The notes under the pieces are model-generated. The model was not told the origin of the DNA, did not search any database, and was given only the letters and a program-made list of their open reading frames with translations. A program made the position numbers and the translations under genes. Source: Ruminococcus sp. (GTDB lineage Bacteria > Bacillota > Clostridia > Oscillospirales > Ruminococcaceae). From it: a stretch of DNA of 13,883 nt. Shown one piece after another: positions 1 to 6,328 of this stretch. The stretch's first letter is position 1. Every line of letters begins with the position of its first letter. The stretch is taken from the NCBI GenBank assembly GCA_014799675.1, contig JAAVHM010000056.1, positions 25,198 to 39,080 of the forward strand, read 5' to 3'.

Positions 1-63
1 TATTCTTGTGATGAAAAATTCTTCTATGCAGAGCTTGTTTTTCCAAAAATTTGAAACACTCCT

Positions 64-95
64 ACCGTTTACCGCCAAAACGCGACCGTTCACCG
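64..95 (+). promoter_or_regulatory. Candidate LytTR-type regulator binding site (two direct repeats)
   Basis: Two near-identical 11-mers, ACCGTTTACCG (64-74) and ACCGTTCACCG (85-95), lie 21 bp apart start to start, which is two helical turns. LytTR response regulators (AlgR, AgrA, ComE types) bind pairs of roughly 9-bp direct repeats with GTT at the core and a 12-13 bp gap. Here the gap between the 9-mers is 12 bp. The second repeat ends about 10 bp before a candidate -35 box, where an activator would sit. No LytTR gene is in the window, so the partner regulator is unknown. Confidence 0.55.
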
Positions 96-103
96 GAAAC
101 CTA

Positions 104-132
104 TTGCTTTTTAAATCAGCTTATGTTATAAA
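104..132 (+). promoter_or_regulatory. Candidate promoter for the 19-codon ORF
   Basis: TTGCTT (104-109) and TATAAA (127-132) are separated by 17 bp, immediately downstream of the paired ACCGTT repeats. The -35 is imperfect, as is usual for activator-dependent promoters. The -10 box lies largely in the loop of the 113-150 inverted repeat, so this stretch could instead be only the terminator of a gene upstream of the window. A start site near 139 would give a leader of about 34 nt before the ATG at 173. Confidence 0.4.
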
Positions 133-150
133 TGAAACATAAGCTGATTT
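113..150. terminator. 15-bp perfect inverted repeat with T-rich tail
   Basis: The arms at 113-127 and 136-150 pair perfectly over 15 bp around an 8-nt loop and are followed by TGTTTT. This has the form of an intrinsic terminator for a + strand gene upstream of the window. It also spans the spacer and -10 of the candidate promoter at 104-132, so it might act as an operator instead. Confidence 0.55.
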
Positions 151-172
151 TGTTTTAGGGAGGTGAAATGTT

Positions 173-232
173 ATGTTCGGAATGTTATTTCATTGGGACA
201 TATGGCGTTTTATAAGACGCCACTACAAGTAA
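173..232 (+). CDS. Putative 19-residue cationic aromatic peptide
   Basis: This tiny ORF encodes MFGMLFHWDIWRFIRRHYK and is not recognised as a member of a known family. Support for translation is a strong Shine-Dalgarno, GGGAGGTG at 158-165, 7 nt before the ATG, and a candidate promoter with LytTR-like repeats upstream. The peptide has two Trp, three Phe and one Tyr, four Arg/Lys in its second half against one Asp, and no cleavable signal. This fits a membrane-active amphipathic helix such as a small toxin, or a peptide that signals or is exported without a leader. The 3' end of the ORF contains a near-palindrome (204-221) and a 13-bp stem follows at 254-302. An alternative ATG at 168 gives a different 15-codon ORF, but it sits only about 4 nt from the Shine-Dalgarno. 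Function is unknown, and chance occurrence cannot be excluded. Confidence 0.4.
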   Translation: MFGMLFHWDIWRFIRRHYK

Positions 233-253
233 GTGTTTGACGTAAGATTATTT

Positions 254-302
254 GAAACGCTGATGATTTTTAATAACGATTTCCCTCGGTCATCAGCGTT
301 TC
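254..302. terminator. 13-bp inverted repeat after the small ORF
   Basis: GAAACGCTGATGA (254-266) pairs perfectly with TCATCAGCGTTTC (290-302) around a 23-nt loop. No T-run follows on either strand, so it is not a textbook intrinsic terminator. It could protect the 3' end of a short transcript, act in a small RNA, or separate the small-ORF unit from the next promoter. Confidence 0.4.
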
Positions 303-335
303 GATAATTCAAAAATTAAAATCCCGAATTTTAAC

Positions 336-364
336 TTGTAAAATTAAAAAAACTATGATATAAT
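336..364 (+). promoter_or_regulatory. Sigma-A promoter of the Thr/Ser-rich protein gene
   Basis: TTGTAA (336-341) and a perfect TATAAT (359-364) are separated by 17 bp, in an AT-rich stretch 20 bp before the ATG at 384. The untranslated leader would therefore be short. It contains the ribosome binding site AAAGGAAG, about 8 nt before the start. Confidence 0.7.
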
Positions 365-383
365 TTGAAAGGAAGTAATTATA

Positions 384-2918
384 ATGGCAACCATAACAAA
401 TTCATATAGCAGAAGTACATATTCAAAACCAAGTACAACACCGAAGTCAAGCTCGACTTCAAAACCGAGTACAACTTCAAAGACAAGTTCGTCTTCATCT
501 GCAAAAACATCATCTTCAACAACTAAACGTGACACGTTTACATATTCTTCGCCGTCGGCAAAGGCAAGTGCAGCAGCTGCAAAAACTACAACAAGCAGTA
601 CTTCAAAGGCTACAACTACGGCTGCAAAACCCAGCACGACAACTGCTAAAGCCACCGCAAGCAGTACCACCAAGGCATCAACAACGACTAAGCCAAGCAC
701 GACAACTTCTAAATCTACCGCAAGCAGTACAACTAAGGCTACAACTACGACTACAAAGCCTAGCACAACAACTTCTAAATCTACCGCAAGCAGTACTACC
801 AAGGCAACAACTACAACTGCAAAGCCTAGTACAACAACTGCTAAATCTACTGCAAGCAGTACCAACAAGGCGGCAACTACAGCTACAAAGTCTAGCACAA
901 CAACTGCAAAACCTACCACAAGCAGTACCACTAAGGCGGCAACTACGACCGCAAAACCCAGCACAACAACTGCTAAATCTACCGCAAGCAGTACCACCAA
1001 GGCGACAACTACGACCGCAAAGCCTAGCACGACAACTGCCAAATCTACCGCAAGCAGTACCACCAAGACAACTACTAATGCAAAATCTAGTACGACAACT
1101 GCAAAACCTACCACAAGCAGTACCACTAAGGCGACGACTACAGCTACAAAGCCCAGCACGACAACTTCTAAATCTACCACAAACAGTACAACTAAGGCGG
1201 CAACTACGACTACAAAGTCTAGCACAACAACTGCTAAATCTACTGCAAGCAGTACCACTAAGGCGACGACTACGACTATAAAGCCCAGCACAACAACTGC
1301 TAAATCTACTGCAAGCAATACCACCAAGGCGACAACTACAGCTACAAAGCCCAGCACGACAACTTCTAAACCTACCACAAACAGCAATCCCAAGACAACA
1401 ACGACAAATAGCAAATCTACAACGAATTCAACAGCTTCATCGAACAAATTGACCAATGATGAATTTAGTCAGCTTGCAGCTAAAGCCGCAGGAGTTACTA
1501 TCGGTTCAAATGGTAAGCCTGCATTTACTTCATATGAGCAGAGCATGAAGTATGCAGAAGCTCTTACAAATCTTCACAAAAGCGGAATTGACAGAAATTC
1601 CACACCGCAGGAAATCGCAGCTGCAAGCGTTGGAACTACCATAAACAAGAACGGTACACCTAATATTTCAAGTATTTCACAGGGTCAGAGCTATGGCAGT
1701 GCTTTGAAAAATATAACATCAAATCCTCAGCCAAATGTTAGTCAGAATTCAAGCGGAGCAAATTCTAGCACTTCAAGCTCCAGAAATAATACCAACAATA
1801 ACGCTAATCCGAACACGACAAGCTCAACTAAATCAGCAAGTTCAACAAATTCAACATCTTCATCAAGCAGTTTGTCTAATGCGGATTTTAATAGGCTGGC
1901 GGCACAGATTGTAGGTGTTCCTACTGACGCAAACGGAAATCCTGTGTGCAATTCTTACGAACAGTATATGCAATTTGGAAAGACGCTTGCAAATCTGCAT
2001 AATGGCGGAATCAACAAGAACTCCACTCCGCAGGAAATTGCTGCCGCGAGTGCTGGAATTAAGCTTGACAAAAACGGAAAGCCTATTTTTTCTAATGATA
2101 CACAGAGACAGAATTATAACAGGGCACTTAACGTATCTTGTCAAATAGCTGAAGATGTTTCAAGCGGAGCACCAGCAAAATCAAACGGAGATAAAATTAA
2201 TATTAATAATGATTCTCAAAGTACAGATACAACATCGCTTTCAATGGCTTTAACAGGAAGTCATTCAGAAAGCTTTGAAAACTACTTAAGAGATCTTGAA
2301 AAAACTTATGGAACACAGTATGTGTTTGAAAATGTCTTTAAAGGTGATAAAAGCAAATATGATCCTTATAAGCGGGCTTCTCAAATAACTGGTATTCCTC
2401 TTAGAGGTGACGCACCAGTTGAGTGTGGTTTAGATGGCAAAAAAGCTTTTGAGGCTGCACTTAATGGAACAAGAAATAATGGTAAAAATGCAAGCGGAAT
2501 ACAGCTTAAATATAACGAAAGTTACGATATGGATATAAATACAAATGCGGGTGATAAAAAATTAACAACCACAGGTGGCGTTGGTGCGTATAATGGAAGA
2601 AAAGAGACATATTATTCACAAAGGGTATTACCAGGTAATGGTTTGCAGATTCCTGGACGTCATGTAAGTTCAAAGGATGGTACTATACGAGATAAAGATG
2701 GTTATATAGTGGTTGCAGCAGATTTGAGTATATATCCTAAAGGAACAATATTAGAATGCTCATTAGGTCCATGTAAAGTGTATGATACTGGTGTAACGGG
2801 AGAGCACTTAGATATTTATTGTGATTGGATGGATGGTATAGAATACTCTGATATGACACAGGAGCAACGTAATTCTTCAGTAACATCTTTAAAGGGCTGG
2901 CTTGCTGGAGAACGTTAA
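384..2918 (+). CDS. Thr/Ser-rich repeat protein with C-terminal 3D domain, no signal peptide
   Basis: This 844-residue protein has four parts. Residues 1-81 are a Ser/Thr/Lys-rich lead. Residues 82-342 are twelve tandem 21-22 residue units of the form KPSTTTAKSTASSTTKATTT. Two copies of an unrecognised domain of about 86 residues follow (about 357-442 and 498-583, sharing NSTPQEIAAAS and SYEQ motifs), with a degenerate piece near 659-695. The C-terminus (about 735-815) looks like a 3D domain, the double-psi beta-barrel of cell-wall lytic proteins. It has the three aspartates in the expected setting: VVAAD (D780), YDTG (D801) and HLDIYCDW (D810). That predicts a peptidoglycan-acting role, yet the N-terminus has no signal peptide and the promoter lies directly upstream of this ATG. 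Export would need a leaderless route, or cell lysis. The stalk resembles a cell-wall spacer. There is no LPXTG sorting signal. The 3D assignment is from motifs only. Confidence 0.75.
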   Translation: MATITNSYSRSTYSKPSTTPKSSSTSKPSTTSKTSSSSSAKTSSSTTKRDTFTYSSPSAKASAAAAKTTTSSTSKATTTAAKPSTTTAKATASSTTKASTTTKPSTTTSKSTASSTTKATTTTTKPSTTTSKSTASSTTKATTTTAKPSTTTAKSTASSTNKAATTATKSSTTTAKPTTSSTTKAATTTAKPSTTTAKSTASSTTKATTTTAKPSTTTAKSTASSTTKTTTNAKSSTTTAKPTTSSTTKATTTATKPSTTTSKSTTNSTTKAATTTTKSSTTTAKSTASSTTKATTTTIKPSTTTAKSTASNTTKATTTATKPSTTTSKPTTNSNPKTTTTNSKSTTNSTASSNKLTNDEFSQLAAKAAGVTIGSNGKPAFTSYEQSMKYAEALTNLHKSGIDRNSTPQEIAAASVGTTINKNGTPNISSISQGQSYGSALKNITSNPQPNVSQNSSGANSSTSSSRNNTNNNANPNTTSSTKSASSTNSTSSSSSLSNADFNRLAAQIVGVPTDANGNPVCNSYEQYMQFGKTLANLHNGGINKNSTPQEIAAASAGIKLDKNGKPIFSNDTQRQNYNRALNVSCQIAEDVSSGAPAKSNGDKININNDSQSTDTTSLSMALTGSHSESFENYLRDLEKTYGTQYVFENVFKGDKSKYDPYKRASQITGIPLRGDAPVECGLDGKKAFEAALNGTRNNGKNASGIQLKYNESYDMDINTNAGDKKLTTTGGVGAYNGRKETYYSQRVLPGNGLQIPGRHVSSKDGTIRDKDGYIVVAADLSIYPKGTILECSLGPCKVYDTGVTGEHLDIYCDWMDGIEYSDMTQEQRNSSVTSLKGWLAGER
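627..1409 (+). repeat. Twelve in-frame 63-66 bp tandem repeats
   Basis: The repeats encode twelve units: nine of 22 residues and three of 21 (units 1, 7 and 12). Each begins K-P/S-S-T-T-T. Codon choice varies between copies (ACA, ACT, ACG, ACC), so they are diverged but still similar enough for slippage or recombination. The bias toward ACN codons keeps several other frames open, which produces long spurious ORFs. Confidence 0.9.
1452..2132 (+). repeat. Two diverged copies of an ~86-codon domain
   Basis: Residues 357-442 and 498-583 align along their length. They share an opening (T/S)N-x-(D/E)F-x-x-LAA, a NGxP...SYEQ-x-M segment, NSTPQEIAAAS, and a closing ALxN. A Ser/Asn-rich linker of about 55 residues separates them. 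I do not recognise the fold. The pattern of a short helix, G-V/T-x-x-x-NG and SYEQ suggests a small helical module repeated for binding. Confidence 0.75.
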
Positions 2919-3000
2919 ATATAATGAGTATAACAATACTTAAAATATTTACACCAAATTTGTAGGAATGAGAAACACACCATGTATATTTCAATTTGAT

Positions 3001-3030
3001 AATCCTTACCCCTACAAAGGTGTTAGGATT
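3001..3030. other. Imperfect hairpin between the 3D-domain gene and the lipoprotein gene
   Basis: AATCCTTACCCCT can pair with AGGTGTTAGGATT with two mismatches. An A-rich stretch follows, but no T-run on the + strand. It may be a weak terminator or attenuator in the 161-nt gap (2919-3079). No convincing promoter was found in this gap, so the lipoprotein may be read from the promoter at 336-364. Confidence 0.35.
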
Positions 3031-3079
3031 GCTATAAAAAATTCTCCGTATATTTTAAGCAGTAAGAAAGGAACCATTT

Positions 3080-3895
3080 ATGAAACTTTATTATAAAGTA
3101 ATTTCGATTTATATAGTAATATTCATGCTTACGTTAAGCTCCTGTAAGAGTAACGATACCGTTAGTAACGCAAATAATATTTATTTTGAATCCACAAATA
3201 GTACAGAATTTATAACTAGTTTGACAACGGAAACATTACAGAAAACAATTGATACTATAATACCAGCACCAGATGCTGATTTAGTTACAAGTATAATCGC
3301 ATCTTGGGGTGGAAATGTTGATATTGCAGCCAAAACAATTCCCGAAAATGTAAATTACTATACGTTAGGCGCTTCGCCCAATGGTGAGGCAACTGCTTTT
3401 TATGTTGACGTTGACGGCGATACGCAGAAAGAATTTTGTTTGGTAACTGATAGTTGGCATGGTTCTTGTATGTGCATATGCGAATATAGTGATGAACAAG
3501 GATGGATTATAAGTGATAGTTTGACTATTTCACCAAAGCATACTTATTTAATGGCAGAAGATGGCGGCACATATTTATTTGCAGCAGTTGGTGTCAGACC
3601 AATGGAGGGGTTGACTAGCTATACCTATAAAAATGGCGTGGTAAATGAATTTGAACTTGTAAATATTGATGATATAGACGTTTTTGACGACGAAAGCTAT
3701 CACGAGCGTATAAACGAAGCAATAAAGACTTACAGCAATCTGAGCAATCTTTACGAGGAATATCAAATGGCTCACACGGAAGATGTATACACATTTTATT
3801 GGTATCTTGCGGGGGTGAATGAAGTTACAAAAACGGAATATGATCTTGCCGTAGAGAAGTTTATGAGTCAAATTAATATGTTGTTTGAAAATTAG
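3080..3895 (+). CDS. Putative lipoprotein of unknown function
   Basis: This 271-residue protein has a lipoprotein signal peptide: K2, a hydrophobic stretch at about residues 6-18, and a lipobox LSSC with the lipidated Cys at 22. The ribosome binding site GAAAGGA lies 7 nt before the ATG. After a Ser/Thr/Asn-rich linker, the mature part has an acidic FYVDVDGDTQKEFCLV segment (about residues 112-127) resembling the VDxDGDxxxE motifs of surface beta-propeller or VCBS/FG-GAP-like lipoproteins. Cysteines near 120-140 include a CMCIC cluster. I do not recognise the family. It is on the same strand as the 3D-domain gene, 161 nt downstream, so the two may be co-expressed. An immunity or anchoring role toward that protein is possible but unproven. 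Confidence 0.75.
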   Translation: MKLYYKVISIYIVIFMLTLSSCKSNDTVSNANNIYFESTNSTEFITSLTTETLQKTIDTIIPAPDADLVTSIIASWGGNVDIAAKTIPENVNYYTLGASPNGEATAFYVDVDGDTQKEFCLVTDSWHGSCMCICEYSDEQGWIISDSLTISPKHTYLMAEDGGTYLFAAVGVRPMEGLTSYTYKNGVVNEFELVNIDDIDVFDDESYHERINEAIKTYSNLSNLYEEYQMAHTEDVYTFYWYLAGVNEVTKTEYDLAVEKFMSQINMLFEN

Positions 3896-4033
3896 AAGTA
3901 TGAATATTTTTGTGTATTGTTAGGAAAATTATGCTAAGCATAGCACTTTCTATTGCTTATAAAATATGAAAATTTGTCTATTGGTCAGGGTAAAAATGAT
4001 AAACTATCAGTAAAATAGTGATGACATCCCATA

Positions 4034-4079
4034 AAACAAGGTCTACAACTTTAAAGATAGAAAGTTGTAGACCTTGTTT
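4034..4079 (+). terminator. Strong intrinsic terminator (19-bp perfect stem)
   Basis: AAACAAGGTCTACAACTTT (4034-4052) pairs perfectly with 4061-4079 around an 8-nt loop. The run ATTTTT follows on the + strand. It would end transcription of the lipoprotein region. Its A-rich left flank could also let it work weakly on the minus strand. It lies about 50 bp before the point where recombinase homology begins, so the remnant recombinase has no obvious transcription from upstream. The gap 3896-4033 holds no ORF I can support. Confidence 0.85.
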
Positions 4080-4102
4080 ATTTTTGCAGGGTAAATGTCG
4101 GT

Positions 4103-5377
4103 TTGTGGACGTGTATTTTATTTTGTGTTTTCGGAAATGAATGGTACGCCCGAGATACGAGCAAGAAGGTTCGTGCCGTACTTAAAACAAAGGGACAATC
4201 GGGAAAGCCGCTTGCAACGATACCACCGTATGGATACAAAAAATCCGAGAATGACAAGTATATGTGGGTGATTGACGAGGAGACTGCTCCGATAGTACGG
4301 CGCATTTATCAGCTTTGCATTGAGGGTTGCGGGCCGTCAAGAATTGCCAAAATACTTGCCAACGATAAAATTTTGAAGCCTACGGCGTATATGGATTTAA
4401 AGGCAAACGGCAGAGTAACGGTTGAAAAGCCGTACCGCTGGGCGCAGAAAACCATTGTCGGGATTTTGGAAAAGGCTGAATATCTTGGTCATACGGTGAA
4501 TTTCAAGACCCACCAAAAGTCGTATAAATGTCCCAAAACCATTAAAAATTCAAAAGAAAAATGGGTCGTTTTCGAGAACACTCACGAGGCTATAATTTCA
4601 CAGCAGGATTTTGATTTGGTGCAGGAACTTCGTAAAAACAAACGTAAAATCCAAAAGTGCGGCGAAATTAATCCATTTTCGGGAATGGTCTACTGTGCAG
4701 ATTGTGGAGCGAAAATGTATTTGTGCCGTTCAAAAAGTTTAAGCAACGAGCAGGAACATTTGAAATGTTCGGCCTATGCAAAGGACGTTAATGATTGTTC
4801 GGCACATTACATCAGAACGTCGGTTTTGACAAAAATCGTTATTTCGGAACTTAACAAGCTACTTGAAACAGTACATACTAGCGAGGACGAATTTATCAAG
4901 GTTGCAATGGAAAATTCCATTCAATCGCAGGAAAGTGAACTTAAAAAGGCGAAAAAGCTTGTTAAACAATACGAAAAGCGAGTTGCGGAGTTGGACAAGT
5001 TGTTCACAAGGCTTTATGAGGATAATGTTTCGGGAAAGATTTCTGATGAGCGGTTTGAGATGATGTCCAAAGGTTATGAGGACGAGCAAGCGGAATTAAA
5101 AATCAAGATTTCCGAACTATCTTCTGTTATTGAAGTCAAAGAGCAAAAATCGGCTGATACATCTCAATTTTTGGAGATTGTTCGGAAGTATACCGAGATT
5201 ACGGAACTTTCTCCCGAAATTATGCACGAACTGATTGAAAGGATTGTAGTTCATGCTCCCGACAAGTCAAGCGGGTATAGGGTACAGCAGATTGACATTT
5301 ATTATCGGTTCAATATTGCGGTTTCTACAGCTATTGCTGACCGCAGGAAGTATGACAAAAAGAGAAAGGCTGCGTAG
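4103..5377 (+). pseudogene. Large serine recombinase (TndX type), 5'-truncated remnant
   Basis: The translated 424 residues match the part of Tn4451 TndX-type large serine recombinases after the catalytic domain. Family similarity begins at NEWYARDTSKK (residues 12-22), the end of the resolvase domain. The recombinase domain follows (about 36-180: KPLATIPPYGY, GPSRIAKIL), then a zinc ribbon with C198, C201, C222 and C232, a coiled coil (about 275-345), and a C-terminal segment typical of the family. Intact relatives are about 520-560 residues. The missing roughly 130-140 residues contain the nucleophilic serine and the catalytic arginines, so this protein cannot cut DNA. The only in-frame start is a TTG at 4103 with no good ribosome binding site. 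The rest of the frame is uninterrupted, which suggests a recent loss or a retained DNA-binding fragment. A junction with unrelated DNA lies near 4130. Confidence 0.85.
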
Positions 5378-5399
5378 GTTTTCTACGCAGCACCTTTCT
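5357..5399 (-). terminator. Intrinsic terminator of the arabinose operon
   Basis: The arms are AGAAAGG plus CTGCGTAG (5363-5377) and CTACGCAG, CA bulge, CCTTTCT (5383-5399), with a GTTTT loop: 15 bp with a two-base bulge. Read on the minus strand, the stem is followed by CTTTTT (complement of 5357-5361), so it should stop transcripts coming through araD. The left arm is inside the last codons and stop of the recombinase remnant on the opposite strand. Confidence 0.75.
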
Positions 5400-5423
5400 A
5401 AAACTAAATACTTCTATATGGAA

Positions 5424-5485
5424 GCGGGACGTTGCTCCCGCCTTTCAAACACGTTTATTGCATTAGGCGGGAGCAAGCCCCCGCC
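5424..5485. repeat. Pair of GC-rich hairpins in inverted arrangement
   Basis: GCGGGA...TCCCGC (5424-5441) and GGCGGG...CCCGCC (5466-5485) are each short hairpins. The 11-mer TTGCTCCCGCC (5432-5442) is also the inverse of GGCGGGAGCAA (5466-5476), so the two units can form one larger stem. The second unit ends in CCCTACAG, matching the GTAGGG edge of the hairpins after 6221. They lie between araD and its terminator and may be REP-like elements or processing sites. Confidence 0.6.
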
Positions 5486-5498
5486 CTACAGAAGTTGT

Positions 5499-6191
5499 TT
5501 ACCGCTGTCCGTAATAAGCATTTTCGCCATGCTTTCTCAAATAATGCTTGTCAAGCAATTCCTGCTGCATATGACCGACCTGCGGGTTTATACCCATGGC
5601 ATGGTAATTCATAAACGCCGCCTCTTCAAGCACCACCGCGTTGTGGACGGCTTCCGCCGCCGTCGCTCCCCACGTAAAAGGTCCGTGGCTTTTCACAAGG
5701 ACGGCTGGGATCGTCATTGGGTCTATACCCTCGAAAGCTTCAATAATGACCTTGCCCGTGTCCCTTTCGTACTCTCCCGAAATTTCCGCAGGGGTCATTG
5801 CCCGAGTGCAGGGAATCTCACCGTAAAAATAGTCCGCATGGGTAGTACCCATAGGTATTATCCCCCTGCCCGCCTGTGCAAAGGAGGTCGCCCAGCGGCT
5901 GTGGGTGTGGACGATACCGCCCACGTTTTTAAAGGCGCGGTAAAGCTTCAAGTGTGTGGGCGTGTCGCTGGAGGGGTTGAGCTTTCCCTCAACGACTTCC
6001 CCCGTTTTCAGGTGGACTACAACCATGTCCTCCGCCGTCATTTCGCCGTATTCGACCCCCGAGGGCTTTATGACAACCATGCCGCTTTCCCTGTCCACGG
6101 CGGAAACGTTGCCCCATGTGAATGTTACAAGACCGTATTTCGGCAGCATAAGATTTGCTTCAAGGACTTCCTGTTTTAATTTTTCAAGCAT
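5499..6191 (-). CDS. araD: L-ribulose-5-phosphate 4-epimerase
   Basis: This 230-residue class II aldolase-fold enzyme converts L-ribulose 5-phosphate to D-xylulose 5-phosphate in the cytoplasm, the last step of L-arabinose entry into the pentose phosphate pathway. Length and residue numbers match E. coli AraD (231 residues). The zinc ligands are H95 and H97 (VHTH) and H169 (KSHG). D76 (SSDTPTH) and D120 (THAD) occupy the places of the E. coli active-site aspartates, and the C-terminus AYYGQR is typical. The start is the ATG at 6191, with AAAGGG 9 nt upstream. The frame stays open to 6251, but that extension would run through a hairpin repeat and has no family counterpart. It is the last gene of the operon, 194 nt after the GH43 gene. 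Confidence 0.95.
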   Translation of the reverse strand: MLEKLKQEVLEANLMLPKYGLVTFTWGNVSAVDRESGMVVIKPSGVEYGEMTAEDMVVVHLKTGEVVEGKLNPSSDTPTHLKLYRAFKNVGGIVHTHSRWATSFAQAGRGIIPMGTTHADYFYGEIPCTRAMTPAEISGEYERDTGKVIIEAFEGIDPMTIPAVLVKSHGPFTWGATAAEAVHNAVVLEEAAFMNYHAMGINPQVGHMQQELLDKHYLRKHGENAYYGQR

Positions 6192-6220
6192 ATTTTTTTC
6201 CCTTTCATAATTGTTTATTT

Positions 6221-6244
6221 GTAGGGGCGGGGTCTCCCCGCCCG
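6221..6244 (+). repeat. GTAGGGGCG hairpin repeat, copy 1
   Basis: GTAGGGGCG edge with an 8-bp stem, GGGCGGGG (6225-6232) to CCCCGCCC (6236-6243), and a TCT loop. It shares its edges with copies 2 and 3, while the inner stem sequence differs and still pairs. Confidence 0.7.
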
Positions 6245-6256
6245 TTTTCACGATTT

Positions 6257-6278
6257 CGGAAATTTGGTCGAATTTCCG
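6257..6278. repeat. AT-rich 8-bp hairpin between GTAGGGGCG repeats
   Basis: CGGAAATT (6257-6264) pairs perfectly with AATTTCCG (6271-6278) around TGGTCG. It directly abuts copy 2 of the GTAGGGGCG hairpins and may be part of a composite element. Confidence 0.5.
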
Positions 6279-6303
6279 TAGGGGCGCATCCTGTATGCGC
6301 CCG
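6278..6303 (+). repeat. GTAGGGGCG hairpin repeat, copy 2
   Basis: GTAGGGGCG edge with an 8-bp stem, GGGCGCAT (6282-6289) to ATGCGCCC (6295-6302), and a CCTGT loop, ending in CG. It has the same edges as copy 1 but a different inner stem (GCAT in place of GGGG), with compensating changes on the other arm. Confidence 0.7.
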
Positions 6304-6328
6304 TTAAATTACCGACAATATGTGGGTT

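Noticed and set aside
168..215. 15-codon ORF starting at the ATG at 168
   Set aside because: It lies only about 4 nt after the Shine-Dalgarno, while the ATG at 173 has normal spacing. It cannot be fully excluded.
529..1281. 250-codon + strand ORF rich in Gln, Leu and Arg
   Set aside because: It is another frame of the same repeats. The frame with the promoter, ribosome binding site and 3D domain is the real one.
627..1409. CRISPR-like array
   Set aside because: Units are contiguous coding repeats with no spacers between constant repeats, and the frame is kept throughout.
353..1456. 367-codon minus-strand ORF rich in Val, Leu and Ala
   Set aside because: It is the reverse of the Thr-rich repeats: ACN codons read backward give valine-type codons without stops. 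It has no ribosome binding site and no fold-like pattern.
3986..4095. Direct repeat CAGGGTAAA at 3986 and 4087 flanking the terminator, as a possible target-site duplication
   Set aside because: It is nine bases only in AT-rich DNA, and nothing like a mobile element lies between the copies.
5253..6179. 308-codon + strand ORF across the recombinase end and araD
   Set aside because: It is antisense to araD, with no family features and no ribosome binding site.
6192..6251. Longer araD start at 6251
   Set aside because: The extra 20 residues come from a hairpin repeat. The ATG at 6191 has a ribosome binding site and matches the family length.
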